The notes under the pieces were generated by a model, which had not been told where the DNA came from, made no database searches, and worked only from the letters and a program-made list of their open reading frames with translations. From Nocardia sp. BMG111209 (GTDB taxonomy: Bacteria; Actinomycetota; Actinomycetes; Mycobacteriales; Mycobacteriaceae), in assembly GCF_000381925.1 (NCBI RefSeq), contig NZ_KB907309.1, positions 186,001 through 250,000 on the forward strand: DNA of 64,000 bases, given 5' to 3'. Positions 37,636 to 47,045 of this stretch are shown here, piece after piece (within the stretch, counting starts at the first letter, position 1; the number at the start of each line of letters is the position of its first letter). A program made the position numbers and the translations under genes.

Positions 37636-39243
37636 TCAGTCGGCCAGCCCCACATCCTTACTCCCGTAAGCCTTCCGCAGTTCCGGCTTCACGACCTTTC
37701 CGCTGGCGTTGCGCGGGAGTTCATCGACGATCACCAGATCCTTCGGATGTTTGAAGCGGGCGAGGTTCTCGTTGAGGTGGGGTTCGAGGTCGGGCAGCGA
37801 CAGGTTGTCGATGCCGGGGGCGAGGACGATCACGGCTACCGGGACCTCGCCCCATTTCTCGTCGGCGCGGCCGATCACCGCGGCCTCGGAGATGGAAGGG
37901 TGGGAGTACAAGGCGTTTTCGACCTCGGCGCAGTAGATGTTCTCGCCGCCGGAGATGATCATGTCTTTGGCTCGGTCGACTACGTAGAGGAAGCCGTCTT
38001 CGTCTTCGCGGACCAGGTCGCCGGAGTGGAACCAGCCGCCGCGGAATGCATCTGCGGTGCCTTGGGGGTTGCGCCAGTAGCCCTTCATGAGATTCGGGCC
38101 TCGGTAGACGATTTCGCCTACCTCGCCGGGCTTTACGTCGTTCATCATGGGGTCGACTATGCGGGCGGTGACCGCGGGGACGACCTTGCCTACCGAGCCG
38201 AGTTTGCGGAGGGCGTCCTTGCCTTCGAGAACGCATGTGACGGGGGACATTTCGGTTTGGCCGAAGGCTGTCATGTTGAGAGCTCGAGGGAAGGTCTCGT
38301 TCATGGCGGTGAGGACCGTGTCGGAGGCGGGGGCGGCGCCCCAGCTGATGGTGCGGAGGGCGAGGGTGCGGGGTCTGGCTTTCTGGGCGGCGCAGACGGC
38401 TTGCCATTGGGCGGGGACCATGAAGACCGAGGTGGTGCCTTCGCGTTCCATGGTGTCGAGCATGGCGTCGGGGTCGAAGGCGCCCAGGGGGTGGATCACC
38501 GCGCGGATGCCGCGGTAGAGGACGGGGGCGAAGGCCGCGAGGCCGGCGATGTGGAAGATGGGGGGTACCACGGAGGTTACGTCGTCGTCCGAACCGCCCT
38601 GGACCGAGTTGATGGTGATCACCGCCTGCGCTTGCAGGTTGGTGTGGGTGAGCATGGCGCCCTTGGGTTTTCCGGTGGTGCCCGAGGTGTACATGATGAG
38701 GGCGACGGTGTCCTCGGGGACGTCTGTCTCGGGCAGGTCGGAGGGGTCCTCGGTGAGGAGGGTTTCGTAGTCGAGGTGGGCCGGGTCGTCTCCGTTGTCG
38801 ACCACGATCAGGGTTTCGATCGTGCCGGTGGACGCTCGTACCGCGTCCATCAGGGGGGCGAGGAGTTTTTCGGTGACTACTACCTCGGCGCCGCTGTCGG
38901 TGACCAGGTATGAGACCTCGGCGGGGCTCATTCGGATGTTGACCGGGACCGGGATCGCGCCGATCAGGGTGGCGCCGAGTACGGCCTCGAGGTATTCGGT
39001 GCGGTTCAGGAGGGCCATCAGGATGCGGTCGCCGAATCGCACGCCGCGGCGGTGCAGGGCGGCGGCGAAGGCGCGGGATCGGTCGTCGAGTTCGCGCCAG
39101 GTGGTCGACTCGTCCAGGTATCGGATGGCCGTTCGGTCGGGGGTCATCAGCGAATGGCGGTGTACCTGGTTGTTCCAGTGGTTACGTCGCGAGTGCAGCG
39201 GCTCGGTGATCGATTCGTTGGCAGACTCCGTGGTGGCGGTCAT
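37636..39243 (-). CDS. Fatty-acid-CoA ligase (FadD-type acyl-CoA synthetase)
   Basis: 535 aa adenylate-forming enzyme that activates a carboxylic acid with ATP and joins it to CoA. Motifs: MYTSGTTGKPKGAM (P-loop, about 190), AFGQTEMSP, GGWFHSGD, DRAKDMIISGGENIYCAEVE and C-terminal RNASGKVVKPELR with the catalytic Lys. Length and motif spacing are normal. The substrate cannot be read from the sequence; medium or long fatty acids are usual for actinobacterial relatives. It stands alone with its own start ATG. Confidence 0.88.
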   Translation of the reverse strand: MTATTESANESITEPLHSRRNHWNNQVHRHSLMTPDRTAIRYLDESTTWRELDDRSRAFAAALHRRGVRFGDRILMALLNRTEYLEAVLGATLIGAIPVPVNIRMSPAEVSYLVTDSGAEVVVTEKLLAPLMDAVRASTGTIETLIVVDNGDDPAHLDYETLLTEDPSDLPETDVPEDTVALIMYTSGTTGKPKGAMLTHTNLQAQAVITINSVQGGSDDDVTSVVPPIFHIAGLAAFAPVLYRGIRAVIHPLGAFDPDAMLDTMEREGTTSVFMVPAQWQAVCAAQKARPRTLALRTISWGAAPASDTVLTAMNETFPRALNMTAFGQTEMSPVTCVLEGKDALRKLGSVGKVVPAVTARIVDPMMNDVKPGEVGEIVYRGPNLMKGYWRNPQGTADAFRGGWFHSGDLVREDEDGFLYVVDRAKDMIISGGENIYCAEVENALYSHPSISEAAVIGRADEKWGEVPVAVIVLAPGIDNLSLPDLEPHLNENLARFKHPKDLVIVDELPRNASGKVVKPELRKAYGSKDVGLAD

Positions 39244-39346
39244 TCTCGCTCCTGTCCTGTGCGCGGCCCGGACAGCCGGGCACTGCGGACTTGTGCTCTA
39301 CGTCACAGAGTAGCGAGATTAACTTAATTCGGGCGGCAATCGGCGG

Positions 39347-39904
39347 TTACTTGGCCAGCGCCTTGCCGCCGTTGGGGGCGACCGCGAACCAGGTGCCGCC
39401 GACGCCCTGGCCGAGGAGGTCGCCGGGCTTCTGGTCCTTGGAGAAGTAGTAGACCGGCCAGCCGCCGATGGTGATCTGGCAGGAGCCGTCCGCGCGCTCG
39501 ATGAAACCGGTCAGCTGCGGGTCGAGGCCGTCGACGTAGAGGTTCTGGCCGCGGCTGACCAGCAGCGGGGGCCAGGTGGTGGCGCAGTCACCGTTGCAGT
39601 TCGAAACCGAGGGCTTGGCGGTGTCCTTGTCGAAGCGGTACAGCGAGCGGCCGTCGCGGTCGGTGACTCGCATGCCGACCGTGGGATCGATGACCACGCG
39701 GAGTTCGACGTTGTTGGTGCCCTGCGGGGCCTGGCCGTTGTAGATGTTCAGCCAGCCTTGGGTTTTCGCGAGTGCGGGGGCCGGGGCGGTGGCGGCCGGC
39801 GGCACCGGGTCCGCGGTGGCGGCGGGGGCGGCGGACAGGGCCAGCACCCCGGCCGTAGCGATCGCGGCGGCCGCGGTGCTGATCAGTGTGGTGATGCGCG
39901 ACAT
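39347..39904 (-). CDS. Secreted repeat-family protein (COG4315 type)
   Basis: 185 aa from ATG 39904 (MSRITTLISTAAAA). Signal peptide ends near ATA-DP. The mature part contains two units of the secreted-repeat family: RVTDRDGRSLYRFDKDTAKPS...C-N-GDCATTWPPLL, and SCQITIGGWPVYYFSKDQKPGDLLGQGVGGTWFAVAP. Function of the family is unknown. The frame is open upstream to 39943 but the Met at 39904 starts a proper signal peptide. Confidence 0.78.
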   Translation of the reverse strand: MSRITTLISTAAAAIATAGVLALSAAPAATADPVPPAATAPAPALAKTQGWLNIYNGQAPQGTNNVELRVVIDPTVGMRVTDRDGRSLYRFDKDTAKPSVSNCNGDCATTWPPLLVSRGQNLYVDGLDPQLTGFIERADGSCQITIGGWPVYYFSKDQKPGDLLGQGVGGTWFAVAPNGGKALAK

Positions 39905-40017
39905 GATGTCCTCCGAAGTGATTGCCGTTGTCGGTGAACACAATTCTTCGGATTCGGGGGTGAAAGGTCTGTTCGCGCGGCGACGTTCGTTGTGTATCGG
40001 TGGTTACACAGGGACGC

Positions 40018-40554
40018 TCAGTCGAGCAGCAGCGCGATATCGGCGCCGATCTCCTCGGGGGTCGCGGTGGACTCGTAGCGGCGGATGACCTCGCCGTCGC
40101 GGCCGACGAGGAACTTGGTGAAGTTCCACTTCACCTCGTCGGTGCCGATCGTCTCGGGGCGGTTCTTGGCGATGTGCTCGTAGAGCATGCCGGCGTCGGG
40201 GCCGAAGTCGCCGGGGGCCTCGGCGCGCAGGTAGGTGTAGAGCGGGTCGGCGTTCGCGCCGTTGACGTCGAGCTTCGCGAAGACCGGGAAGGTCACGCCG
40301 TATTCGGTGGAGCAGAAGTCCTGGATCTCGGCGTTCGTGCCGGGCTCCTGGTCGCCGAACTGGTTGCAGGGGAAGCCGAGGATGTCCAGGCCACGGTCCT
40401 CGGTCGCCTGGTGCAGCGCCTCGAGCCCGGCATATTGGGGGGTGAAGCCGCACTTGCTGGCGACGTTGACGATCAACACCACCCGGTCCTTGTAGTCGCC
40501 GAGCGACTTGGTCTGGCCGTCCGCGGTGGTCACGCTGTATTCATAGACACTCAT
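40018..40554 (-). CDS. Glutathione peroxidase family protein (thiol peroxidase)
   Basis: 178 aa. Signature VNVASKCGFTPQYAGLE with the peroxidatic Cys at about residue 35, GFPCNQFGDQEPGT, and VKWNFTKFLVGRDG; together these give the Cys-Gln-Trp-Asn tetrad. In bacteria without glutathione such enzymes reduce peroxides with thioredoxin or mycothiol-linked donors. ATG 40554 was chosen because family homology begins there; the frame is open to 40932 but that part is not like the family. Divergent from the TPR operon. Confidence 0.92.
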   Translation of the reverse strand: MSVYEYSVTTADGQTKSLGDYKDRVVLIVNVASKCGFTPQYAGLEALHQATEDRGLDILGFPCNQFGDQEPGTNAEIQDFCSTEYGVTFPVFAKLDVNGANADPLYTYLRAEAPGDFGPDAGMLYEHIAKNRPETIGTDEVKWNFTKFLVGRDGEVIRRYESTATPEEIGADIALLLD

Positions 40555-40756
40555 GGCTTCGACCATAGTGTGATCGTGCTGCCATCGACCACTTCTCGCC
40601 CGGTGGCGGACGGACCGGCGGCGACGTTCCCACCACGGCGAACGATGTCGATCGAACGGCGGATTCCGTCGGGGGCGGAGGTGAGCGCAGGCTGGTGCCG
40701 GACATGCGCAGTTCGCCACCGCGAGGGCGGCGGCCGATGACAGCGGGAGGGCGGCG

Positions 40757-42679
40757 GTGAGCGAGCGACCCGATCGGAACGCGGCGGCGCGGCATGCGCG
40801 CGCGGCGGTCGCGCATATGGAGGCAGGCCGATACGACGCGGCAGCCACCGAATTCGCGCTGGCGCGAACCATATTCGAGCAGTTGGGGTCGGCTTCGGCG
40901 GCGGTGGCCGGCTGTACGGGCGAGATCGGCAACGCGATGTTGCGGATGGGTCGATATTCCGAGGCCGAGCAGGCGTATCGACAGGCTCGGGATTCGTTCC
41001 GGCAGTTGGGGATGCAGGTTCAGGCCGACGAATGCACTGCGAGCCTGGGCCTGGCGTTGCGGCACACCGCACGATTCACCGAGGCCGAGGCGGTGCTGCT
41101 GGAGTCGATCGCGGCGTTCGAGCGGCTGGGACTGGACGAGCGAGTCGCGACCGGGCGGATGGGGTTGGGAGCCCTCTACGCCGATACGGAGCGGTTCGCC
41201 GAGGCCGAGCAGGAGTACCTGGCGGCCCGGGAGTTCTTCCGCGCGCACGGTCAGGTCGATGCGGCCGCGACCTGCACCCAGAATCTGGCGAATGTTCATG
41301 GCCACCAAGGTCGTTACGACAGCGCGGAGAGCGCTCTGCGCGAACTGGTGGACTTCCACATCGAACGACGCTCGGATCGCGGTCTGGCCGACTGTTCGAG
41401 CCAACTGGGGGAGGTCTATCGCTCGACCGGGCGGATACGACTTGCCGAGCAGGCGCTGATCAGCGCGCAGCGGGCGTATCAGGGCCTCGCTCTGCGGGAG
41501 GAATTCGCCTATGCCGCAGCGAGTCTCGGAAATGTGTATCTGCTTCAGGGTCGCTACGACGACGCCGAGCAGTCGTTGTCGAGTGCGCGGGACGTGTTCA
41601 GCGAGTTCGGTGTCCGAAAACAGGTGGCAGTCTGCACACTCGGGCTCGGGACCGTTCATCTGACCGCGGGCAGATACCCGGAAGCGGAGATCTGCTACCT
41701 CGAGGCCCGGCGACTGTACGCGGAACTCGGCCTGTCGAAAGGTGTCGCCTCGTGCGATGCCAATCTCGGCAATGTGCACGCGGCGACCGAACAGTTCGAA
41801 CTCGCCTTGTCGGTCCTGCTCGCCGCTCGCGAGCAGTGGGAGCGGCTGGGGTTACCGGAGGGGATCGCCGACAGCTGCGCCAACCTGGGTCAGGCCTATA
41901 TGGCGCTGGGGCGGTTCGACGAGGCGGAACAGGTTGTCCGGCAAGCACTTCGACTGTACGAGCAACTGGGAGTCGAACATCGGGTCGCCGCGTGTATCGC
42001 GAACCTGGGTTTCGTCCACACTCCGGCGGGCCGCTACGAGGCCGCGGAGGAGCAGTTCACGCGCGCAGCGGAGCTGTACATCCGGTTGGGCCTGCCGGAA
42101 CTGGCGGCCCGATGCGACGCCGGCCGGGCATCGACGATGTTCTTCCGGGGCCGTGCCCTGCCCGGCGATGCGCCGGAACGCCGGAAGCTGATCGCCGCGG
42201 CGACGGAACTGATGATTCCCGCGACGGTATTCGTGGATGCCACCCGATTTCAGTTCGATCAGGCGGCGGAGCGGGTGGCCTGGGGTGAGTCGGCACAGGA
42301 TTCGCTGGCGCGCTTGTTCCTGATGGCGGCCGCGCTGGACGATCCGGAACTGATCGCGGATCTCGTCGAGACGGCGATCAACTCGGGGATCCACACCACC
42401 TCGCCGGTCTCCGACATATCGGCAGGCATCATCCGGTACGACCGCACGACGACGGCCGATATGCCACCGGACCCGCAATCACCGCACAGCGGGAAGTCGC
42501 CCGCGGGTGTTCGACCGGCCGGAGCGATTCGCTTGATTCCCGGGGCGGTTCTCCCGATGGCGGCGCCACCACGACTGATCATGCCCGATCTACGGGAGGC
42601 GCTGTTTCCGCATCTGGATCGAATTTCCGACAGATACGCCCCGATCGACGTATCCGGACCACCATTGCGCGTGTGGTGA
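40757..42679 (+). CDS. TPR-repeat protein, first gene of the CHAT operon
   Basis: 640 aa from GTG 40757 behind GGGAGGG. Residues of about 12-480 are a run of some ten to eleven tetratricopeptide repeats with a 40-residue period, each with a variant of GRYxEAExxYxxARxxFxxLG and NLGNVH. A helical domain (about 485-560) and a Pro/Thr-rich end follow. TPR solenoids bind proteins or peptides. Beside a CHAT protease such proteins usually act as sensor or scaffold, as in TPR-CHAT of type III-E CRISPR and in caspase-like conflict systems. No enzyme motif. Confidence 0.82.
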   Translation: MSERPDRNAAARHARAAVAHMEAGRYDAAATEFALARTIFEQLGSASAAVAGCTGEIGNAMLRMGRYSEAEQAYRQARDSFRQLGMQVQADECTASLGLALRHTARFTEAEAVLLESIAAFERLGLDERVATGRMGLGALYADTERFAEAEQEYLAAREFFRAHGQVDAAATCTQNLANVHGHQGRYDSAESALRELVDFHIERRSDRGLADCSSQLGEVYRSTGRIRLAEQALISAQRAYQGLALREEFAYAAASLGNVYLLQGRYDDAEQSLSSARDVFSEFGVRKQVAVCTLGLGTVHLTAGRYPEAEICYLEARRLYAELGLSKGVASCDANLGNVHAATEQFELALSVLLAAREQWERLGLPEGIADSCANLGQAYMALGRFDEAEQVVRQALRLYEQLGVEHRVAACIANLGFVHTPAGRYEAAEEQFTRAAELYIRLGLPELAARCDAGRASTMFFRGRALPGDAPERRKLIAAATELMIPATVFVDATRFQFDQAAERVAWGESAQDSLARLFLMAAALDDPELIADLVETAINSGIHTTSPVSDISAGIIRYDRTTTADMPPDPQSPHSGKSPAGVRPAGAIRLIPGAVLPMAAPPRLIMPDLREALFPHLDRISDRYAPIDVSGPPLRVW

Positions 42680-42794
42680 GTTTCGCCGACCACGAGAAGG
42701 AACCGGCAGCTGTCGGCCGATCGTCGGACAGACCCGCGCACAGCACACGGATATGCTTCCAGCGCAATAGTTTCCGATTCCTGCAGGGGTTCTC

Positions 42795-42950
42795 ATGCCT
42801 GATTTGAAATGCCGTAAATGCCACCGGCCGCTGGTCGATTGCCAGGGTTGCAACGGAAAGGGCGGTGGCAGTGGCTTGCTGGGCCCGACGAATTGCGGCA
42901 GTTGCGACAGCGGGTTGGTGTGCCCGACCCACGGTAAGCACTGGAAATAA
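42795..42950 (+). CDS. Small zinc-ribbon protein, 51 aa
   Basis: ATG 42795 to TAA 42948-42950. Begins MPDLKCRKCHRPLVDCQGC, followed by a Gly-rich turn and NCGSCDSGLVCPTHGKHWK. Seven cysteines and several histidines in 51 residues can bind two zinc ions (rubredoxin or DnaJ-like knuckles CxxC). It ends 15 bp before the next gene. Its conserved-looking cysteine pattern and its place in the operon argue for a real gene; it may recognise a ligand or assemble the complex. Confidence 0.65.
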   Translation: MPDLKCRKCHRPLVDCQGCNGKGGGSGLLGPTNCGSCDSGLVCPTHGKHWK

Positions 42951-42965
42951 CGCGGAGCGACTGCC

Positions 42966-44354
42966 GTGCCTGTGCTCGACCTGCCCGAATGGGCCGTGCC
43001 GCTCTGGTGGGCGACCGACCCCGACCACACCGGCGTATCCGGTAATCAGCTGATCAGACGCTGGTACGCGAGGATGTCGGCGCCGAAACCGCCGGTGAAC
43101 GCGTGCGTGCCGGAATTGGCCGGGTGGTCCGGAGTGCTCGGCCGCCGGACCTGGGTGCAGGCGGAGTTCCGCGCCCGCCCCGCGGAATTGGCCCGCGGGG
43201 CGGGGCTGCGGAATCGGGAGATCGATGAGCCCGACAATTGGAATACGGTGAGCCGGCTGTATTCCGGCTATGTCGACCCGCTGGCTCGATTCAGTGCCGA
43301 ATTCGCCGCGGTGGTACACGATATGCGACCCCGCGGCCTGCCGAACGACGGCTGGGTGGGACCGCTCAAGAACCGGGTGCCGCCGATCGTCCGTACGGTG
43401 ATGGCGGGCGCGACCGACGGACCGCTGGGCGGAGTGGCCGATTCCTCGGCATCCGCCGATCGGTTCATCGCCGCACGCGCCGCACATCGGCCGGATTACG
43501 AGCGCATCGCCCGGCGCGGATATCTCTCGGTCCTGCTGGATCGCCTGGAGCAGTTGCGCGATGCGGACAGTCCGGACGACACGACGATGCGCGTCCTGGA
43601 ACGGACGATCGCCGCCCACGCCGCGAAACACGGCGATCCGGAGCAACCACTGCGCAAGCCCACCGGCGACGAGAAACAGCGGGTACACGAATTGCTCGCG
43701 GCGGTGCTCGAACAACAGCCGACGCTGACGAATCATCGCTATTTCACCGAGGCGTATCGCCGGGCAGCGGACACCTTGCTGCGCTGGACGGTGCAGGGGC
43801 GCGAGGACCTGGACGCCGGCATCATCTTCGCCGCGCTGCGCTGGGCCCGGATGGACGCGCTACGCAAGCAGGCGCTGCTCGACGCGCGCGAAAGCCTTTC
43901 TCCCGATCGATTTCCCGAGGCGGCCGTCGACGCGCTCGCCGGGGTAGAACAGCGTATGGACATCGATGCGCTGTTCGCCCGTGCGCACGCGACCTTGGCC
44001 GCGCATGCCGAACCCGGTGCGCCGACCGCCGCCGACAGCTGGGAGAAATCGCTCGCACTGCGACTGCTGGCACAGGGCAACGCGGTGGTCATCGATGCCT
44101 ACGATTCGCTCGCCGACCTGGTGCGGGCAGCATGGGCGGACACCTTGGCCGAGGGGGACGACCGGCCGGCCCAGGCATATGCCGCGGACGTCGAGACGGC
44201 CGCGCGCTACATCCAGATCCTGCTGTCGATGGTGGTGTCGAGTGCGGATCGATCCGCGGGCAGCGGTACCGAGCGGTACGCGCGTCGTCTCGACCGGATC
44301 CGGGCCCGGGTGACGGCCGCACGCGAACAGCGGATGTCGGAGCCGGACGGATGA
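42966..44354 (+). CDS. Unknown protein of the CHAT operon, 462 aa
   Basis: GTG 42966 with GGAG 8 bp upstream. A soluble protein without signal peptide or membrane helices; the N-terminal third is rich in Trp and Pro (LDLPEWAVPLWWATDPDHTG), the rest is long alpha helices. No family recognised. The stop overlaps the next start (ATGA), so the product is made together with it. Likely a structural or adaptor subunit of the same system. Confidence 0.7.
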   Translation: MPVLDLPEWAVPLWWATDPDHTGVSGNQLIRRWYARMSAPKPPVNACVPELAGWSGVLGRRTWVQAEFRARPAELARGAGLRNREIDEPDNWNTVSRLYSGYVDPLARFSAEFAAVVHDMRPRGLPNDGWVGPLKNRVPPIVRTVMAGATDGPLGGVADSSASADRFIAARAAHRPDYERIARRGYLSVLLDRLEQLRDADSPDDTTMRVLERTIAAHAAKHGDPEQPLRKPTGDEKQRVHELLAAVLEQQPTLTNHRYFTEAYRRAADTLLRWTVQGREDLDAGIIFAALRWARMDALRKQALLDARESLSPDRFPEAAVDALAGVEQRMDIDALFARAHATLAAHAEPGAPTAADSWEKSLALRLLAQGNAVVIDAYDSLADLVRAAWADTLAEGDDRPAQAYAADVETAARYIQILLSMVVSSADRSAGSGTERYARRLDRIRARVTAAREQRMSEPDG

Positions 44355-45745
44355 ACGCCGAATTGCTCCGGCTCGGTCTGCTTTTCGTCGGCGCGGACGG
44401 CACGGTCGACTGGCGGTCCGGCCGGGTCGCGGCGATCGCGGCGGTCCGGGTCGAAGTGGGACATGGCATCGTCGTCGACCTCGATCCCGCGTTTCCCGGC
44501 GAGATCCTGGCGTGGCAACTGTCGGCGACCGCCGACATTCCGGCGCTGGTGGTACCCGTGGGCGATCCGGGGCTGGCCGCGGTGGTCGCCGAGGCTCGAA
44601 TCGCCGGGCCCGGCGAGCGGGTCGTGCCGGGTCCACAGCCCGCTGCCGCCTGGGCCCGATTCGCCGAGGTCGCCTCGGTGCGGCGCTGGACGATGCGGCC
44701 GGTGCACCACGCCGGCCTGCTGATCGATCGTGCGGTCGCCGCGGCCGAGGTGGGCCTGATGGCCGAGGCGGCGACGCTGTTCATCTACGCCGAGGACGCT
44801 TTACCCGATCTGATCCGGCGCTGCGTGGAAGGTGAATTGCCCTCGGCGGTGGTCGATCTCGTACGCGCCGCGATCCGTGCCGCACAGCGGGCCGGCGCCC
44901 GGGGTACCTGGGCCGCCAGTGCGGCGGAGCTGGAAGATGTTGCGGTGCTGGACGACTCGATGATCCGAAGCACGCTCGCCGAGTGGCGGCGGCACGCTGC
45001 GGCGGTCACCGGTCTGGCGGGCACGCTCGGCGAAACCGGTGAACCGACCGAGGATTCCGACTTCCTGGATCCGCTGGCGGTACCGTCGCGGATCATCGCA
45101 TGGGGCGGCGCCAACCGGCCCGAACTGCGGATCCGACACGAACGGGACGACGGTGTCCTCGTTCTCGACGCACCGGTTGCCGCCGGCGTCGATCCGTACT
45201 GCCGGGAGGTCGGCAGGCTCCTGGCCTATGCCGCCGATCGGGCCGACGGAACCTTGGTGGCGGTCGCACCGATGCGGCTGGACGGTTCGGTCCTGATCGC
45301 GCGCCTGCCCGCGAACGACCGCACGCCGGAGGAACTCACGTTCGGCGTGCTGGACGCGGACACGGATGTGGCGGCGCTGCGGACCGATTCGGTCGGCCGC
45401 TGCCTGATGGCGGTGGATCGCATGATGATCGAGGCCTGGGCCCACCAGCGCGCGGCAACGGCCACGGCATATGCCGTCTCGCCCGACGCTGCCGAATCCG
45501 ACCTGCGTACCGTGGCGGCCGAGCGGCGATCCCGGCAGCGGGCCGCCCGGACCCTCGTCGCGGCCGCCCGCAAGCGCCTGGAGCGGGAAGCCCGGTCGCT
45601 CACCGCGGACGACGGGACGGCCGAGGTGCTCACGACTCTGCTGCGGGCGCGGCAGGAGGCGATCGGACGGTATGCCGACACCATCGAAACCGGTAGCGGG
45701 ACACCGCTGCTCACCGACCTGATACCGCCGGAGCCGGGCGGATGA
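44351..45745 (+). CDS. Unknown protein of the CHAT operon, 464 aa
   Basis: ATG 44351 overlaps the upstream stop (ATGA); the frame runs open back to 43238, but that part is antisense noise within the previous gene. The first about 110 residues look alpha/beta (LLRLGLLFVGADG...ALVVPVGDPGLAAVV), then helical regions and a long charged C-terminal helix (AERRSRQRAARTLVAAARKRLEREAR). No motif recognised. The stop overlaps the CHAT start by 4 bp. Confidence 0.7.
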   Translation: MNAELLRLGLLFVGADGTVDWRSGRVAAIAAVRVEVGHGIVVDLDPAFPGEILAWQLSATADIPALVVPVGDPGLAAVVAEARIAGPGERVVPGPQPAAAWARFAEVASVRRWTMRPVHHAGLLIDRAVAAAEVGLMAEAATLFIYAEDALPDLIRRCVEGELPSAVVDLVRAAIRAAQRAGARGTWAASAAELEDVAVLDDSMIRSTLAEWRRHAAAVTGLAGTLGETGEPTEDSDFLDPLAVPSRIIAWGGANRPELRIRHERDDGVLVLDAPVAAGVDPYCREVGRLLAYAADRADGTLVAVAPMRLDGSVLIARLPANDRTPEELTFGVLDADTDVAALRTDSVGRCLMAVDRMMIEAWAHQRAATATAYAVSPDAAESDLRTVAAERRSRQRAARTLVAAARKRLEREARSLTADDGTAEVLTTLLRARQEAIGRYADTIETGSGTPLLTDLIPPEPGG

Positions 45746-47034
45746 GCGATTCGGTCGATGTGCTGGTCCGGGCGGCCGACGCGGGCGATACGTATCTGTC
45801 CTGGCGCTGGCTCGACGATGTGCGCCGGCCGCTGTTCGAGGTGCTGCGGGCGGATGTCGCCGCTCCCGCGCTGGCCGCGCTCGATGCCGCGCTGGTCTCG
45901 CCGCGGCCGGGTGAGCGCGGCGATCGGGCGGCCCGGCGGGCCTTGACCGAGGGTGCGTTCGCCGATGTCGCCCGGGAGCGTGAACTGGCCCGGTCGCTCG
46001 CCGAAGCCGTGCTGCCCGAACGACTTCGGGATCAGATCCGGCAGAGGTCCGCGGCCGGCCTGCGGATCCGGATGCGGTTGACCCCGAGTCCGCGCCTGGC
46101 CCGTGTGCCGTGGGAGCTGCTCACGGTCGACGGTGACGTCCGGTTGCTCGAACTGGCGGATGTGGTGCTGGAGCCGCCGGCCGCGGTGCACGCCGATCGT
46201 GCGGTGCTGCCTGCCGAGTCCTGGGACGCGGTCCGCGACCGGCCGCCGTTGCTCGTCATCGATCCGCAGCTGCCCACCTCGGCCGGTGAACTTCGTCAGG
46301 TGCTCGACGACGTGGACACGTATCCCTTCGACGAGCGGATCGATGCCTACCTCTCGGCGGGACGGCTGAGCACACCGGACGGCGACAACGCCATTCATTC
46401 CGGGATGGATCGTGTCGAGTTGAGCGCCGCATTGCGCCTACCGCGGTCCAGGTTCTTCTATTTCGGCCACGTCACCGCGTCGGCCGCCGAACCGGGTTCC
46501 GCGGCAATACATCTCAACGACACGGCCGCGGAATGGGGCCTGGCGGCGCCGGTGCGCGGTCATCGTCCGTTCGCCGCACTGGACATGATGCTGGGCACCG
46601 GCCCCGCGACGGATCCCGCGATCTGGCGCCGGTACGGGTTCGGCGAGGCACGGACCGGGCCGGAGCTGTGGCCGATGCCGCAGCGGGTCGCGGTGATCGG
46701 CTGTGAGGGCGGGGCGGACTACCGTGCCGCGGAAACCTTCGGGCTGGTGGTCGCGATGGTGAACGCCGGCGCATCGCTGGTGACCACCACCCGCTGGACC
46801 CTGCCCGCCGATTGGACGTTCCGTTCGGCGCGAACGGATTTCGACGGCGGCCCGACCAGCGCGCTGGCACTGCGGGTCGACACCGCACAGGAGGGTGCGG
46901 ATCCGCTGGGCACGCTGACCCGCTGGCAGCGCACGGAACTGCACCGCTGGCGGGCGAGCGGCGATATCGCCCACACGCCGCTGGTGTGGGCGGCACTGAC
47001 TCATTCGATCGCGCCTGCCCGCGTGCGGGATTGA
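45742..47034 (+). CDS. CHAT-domain (caspase-like) protease
   Basis: 430 aa. The C-terminal half has the CHAT signature: SRFFYFGHV with the catalytic His (about 243), then RVAVIGCEGG with the catalytic Cys (about 321), then AETFGLVVAMVNAGASLVTTTRWTLP, the conserved stretch after the Cys. CHAT proteases are caspase/separase relatives used in bacterial suicide and defence. The N-terminal half is helical (about 1-110) and leads into RVPWELL, also typical. Coupled to the preceding gene; last in the operon. Likely the effector, switched on by the TPR and other partners. Confidence 0.85.
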   Translation: MSDSVDVLVRAADAGDTYLSWRWLDDVRRPLFEVLRADVAAPALAALDAALVSPRPGERGDRAARRALTEGAFADVARERELARSLAEAVLPERLRDQIRQRSAAGLRIRMRLTPSPRLARVPWELLTVDGDVRLLELADVVLEPPAAVHADRAVLPAESWDAVRDRPPLLVIDPQLPTSAGELRQVLDDVDTYPFDERIDAYLSAGRLSTPDGDNAIHSGMDRVELSAALRLPRSRFFYFGHVTASAAEPGSAAIHLNDTAAEWGLAAPVRGHRPFAALDMMLGTGPATDPAIWRRYGFGEARTGPELWPMPQRVAVIGCEGGADYRAAETFGLVVAMVNAGASLVTTTRWTLPADWTFRSARTDFDGGPTSALALRVDTAQEGADPLGTLTRWQRTELHRWRASGDIAHTPLVWAALTHSIAPARVRD

Positions 47035-47045
47035 GTACGGCGCGG

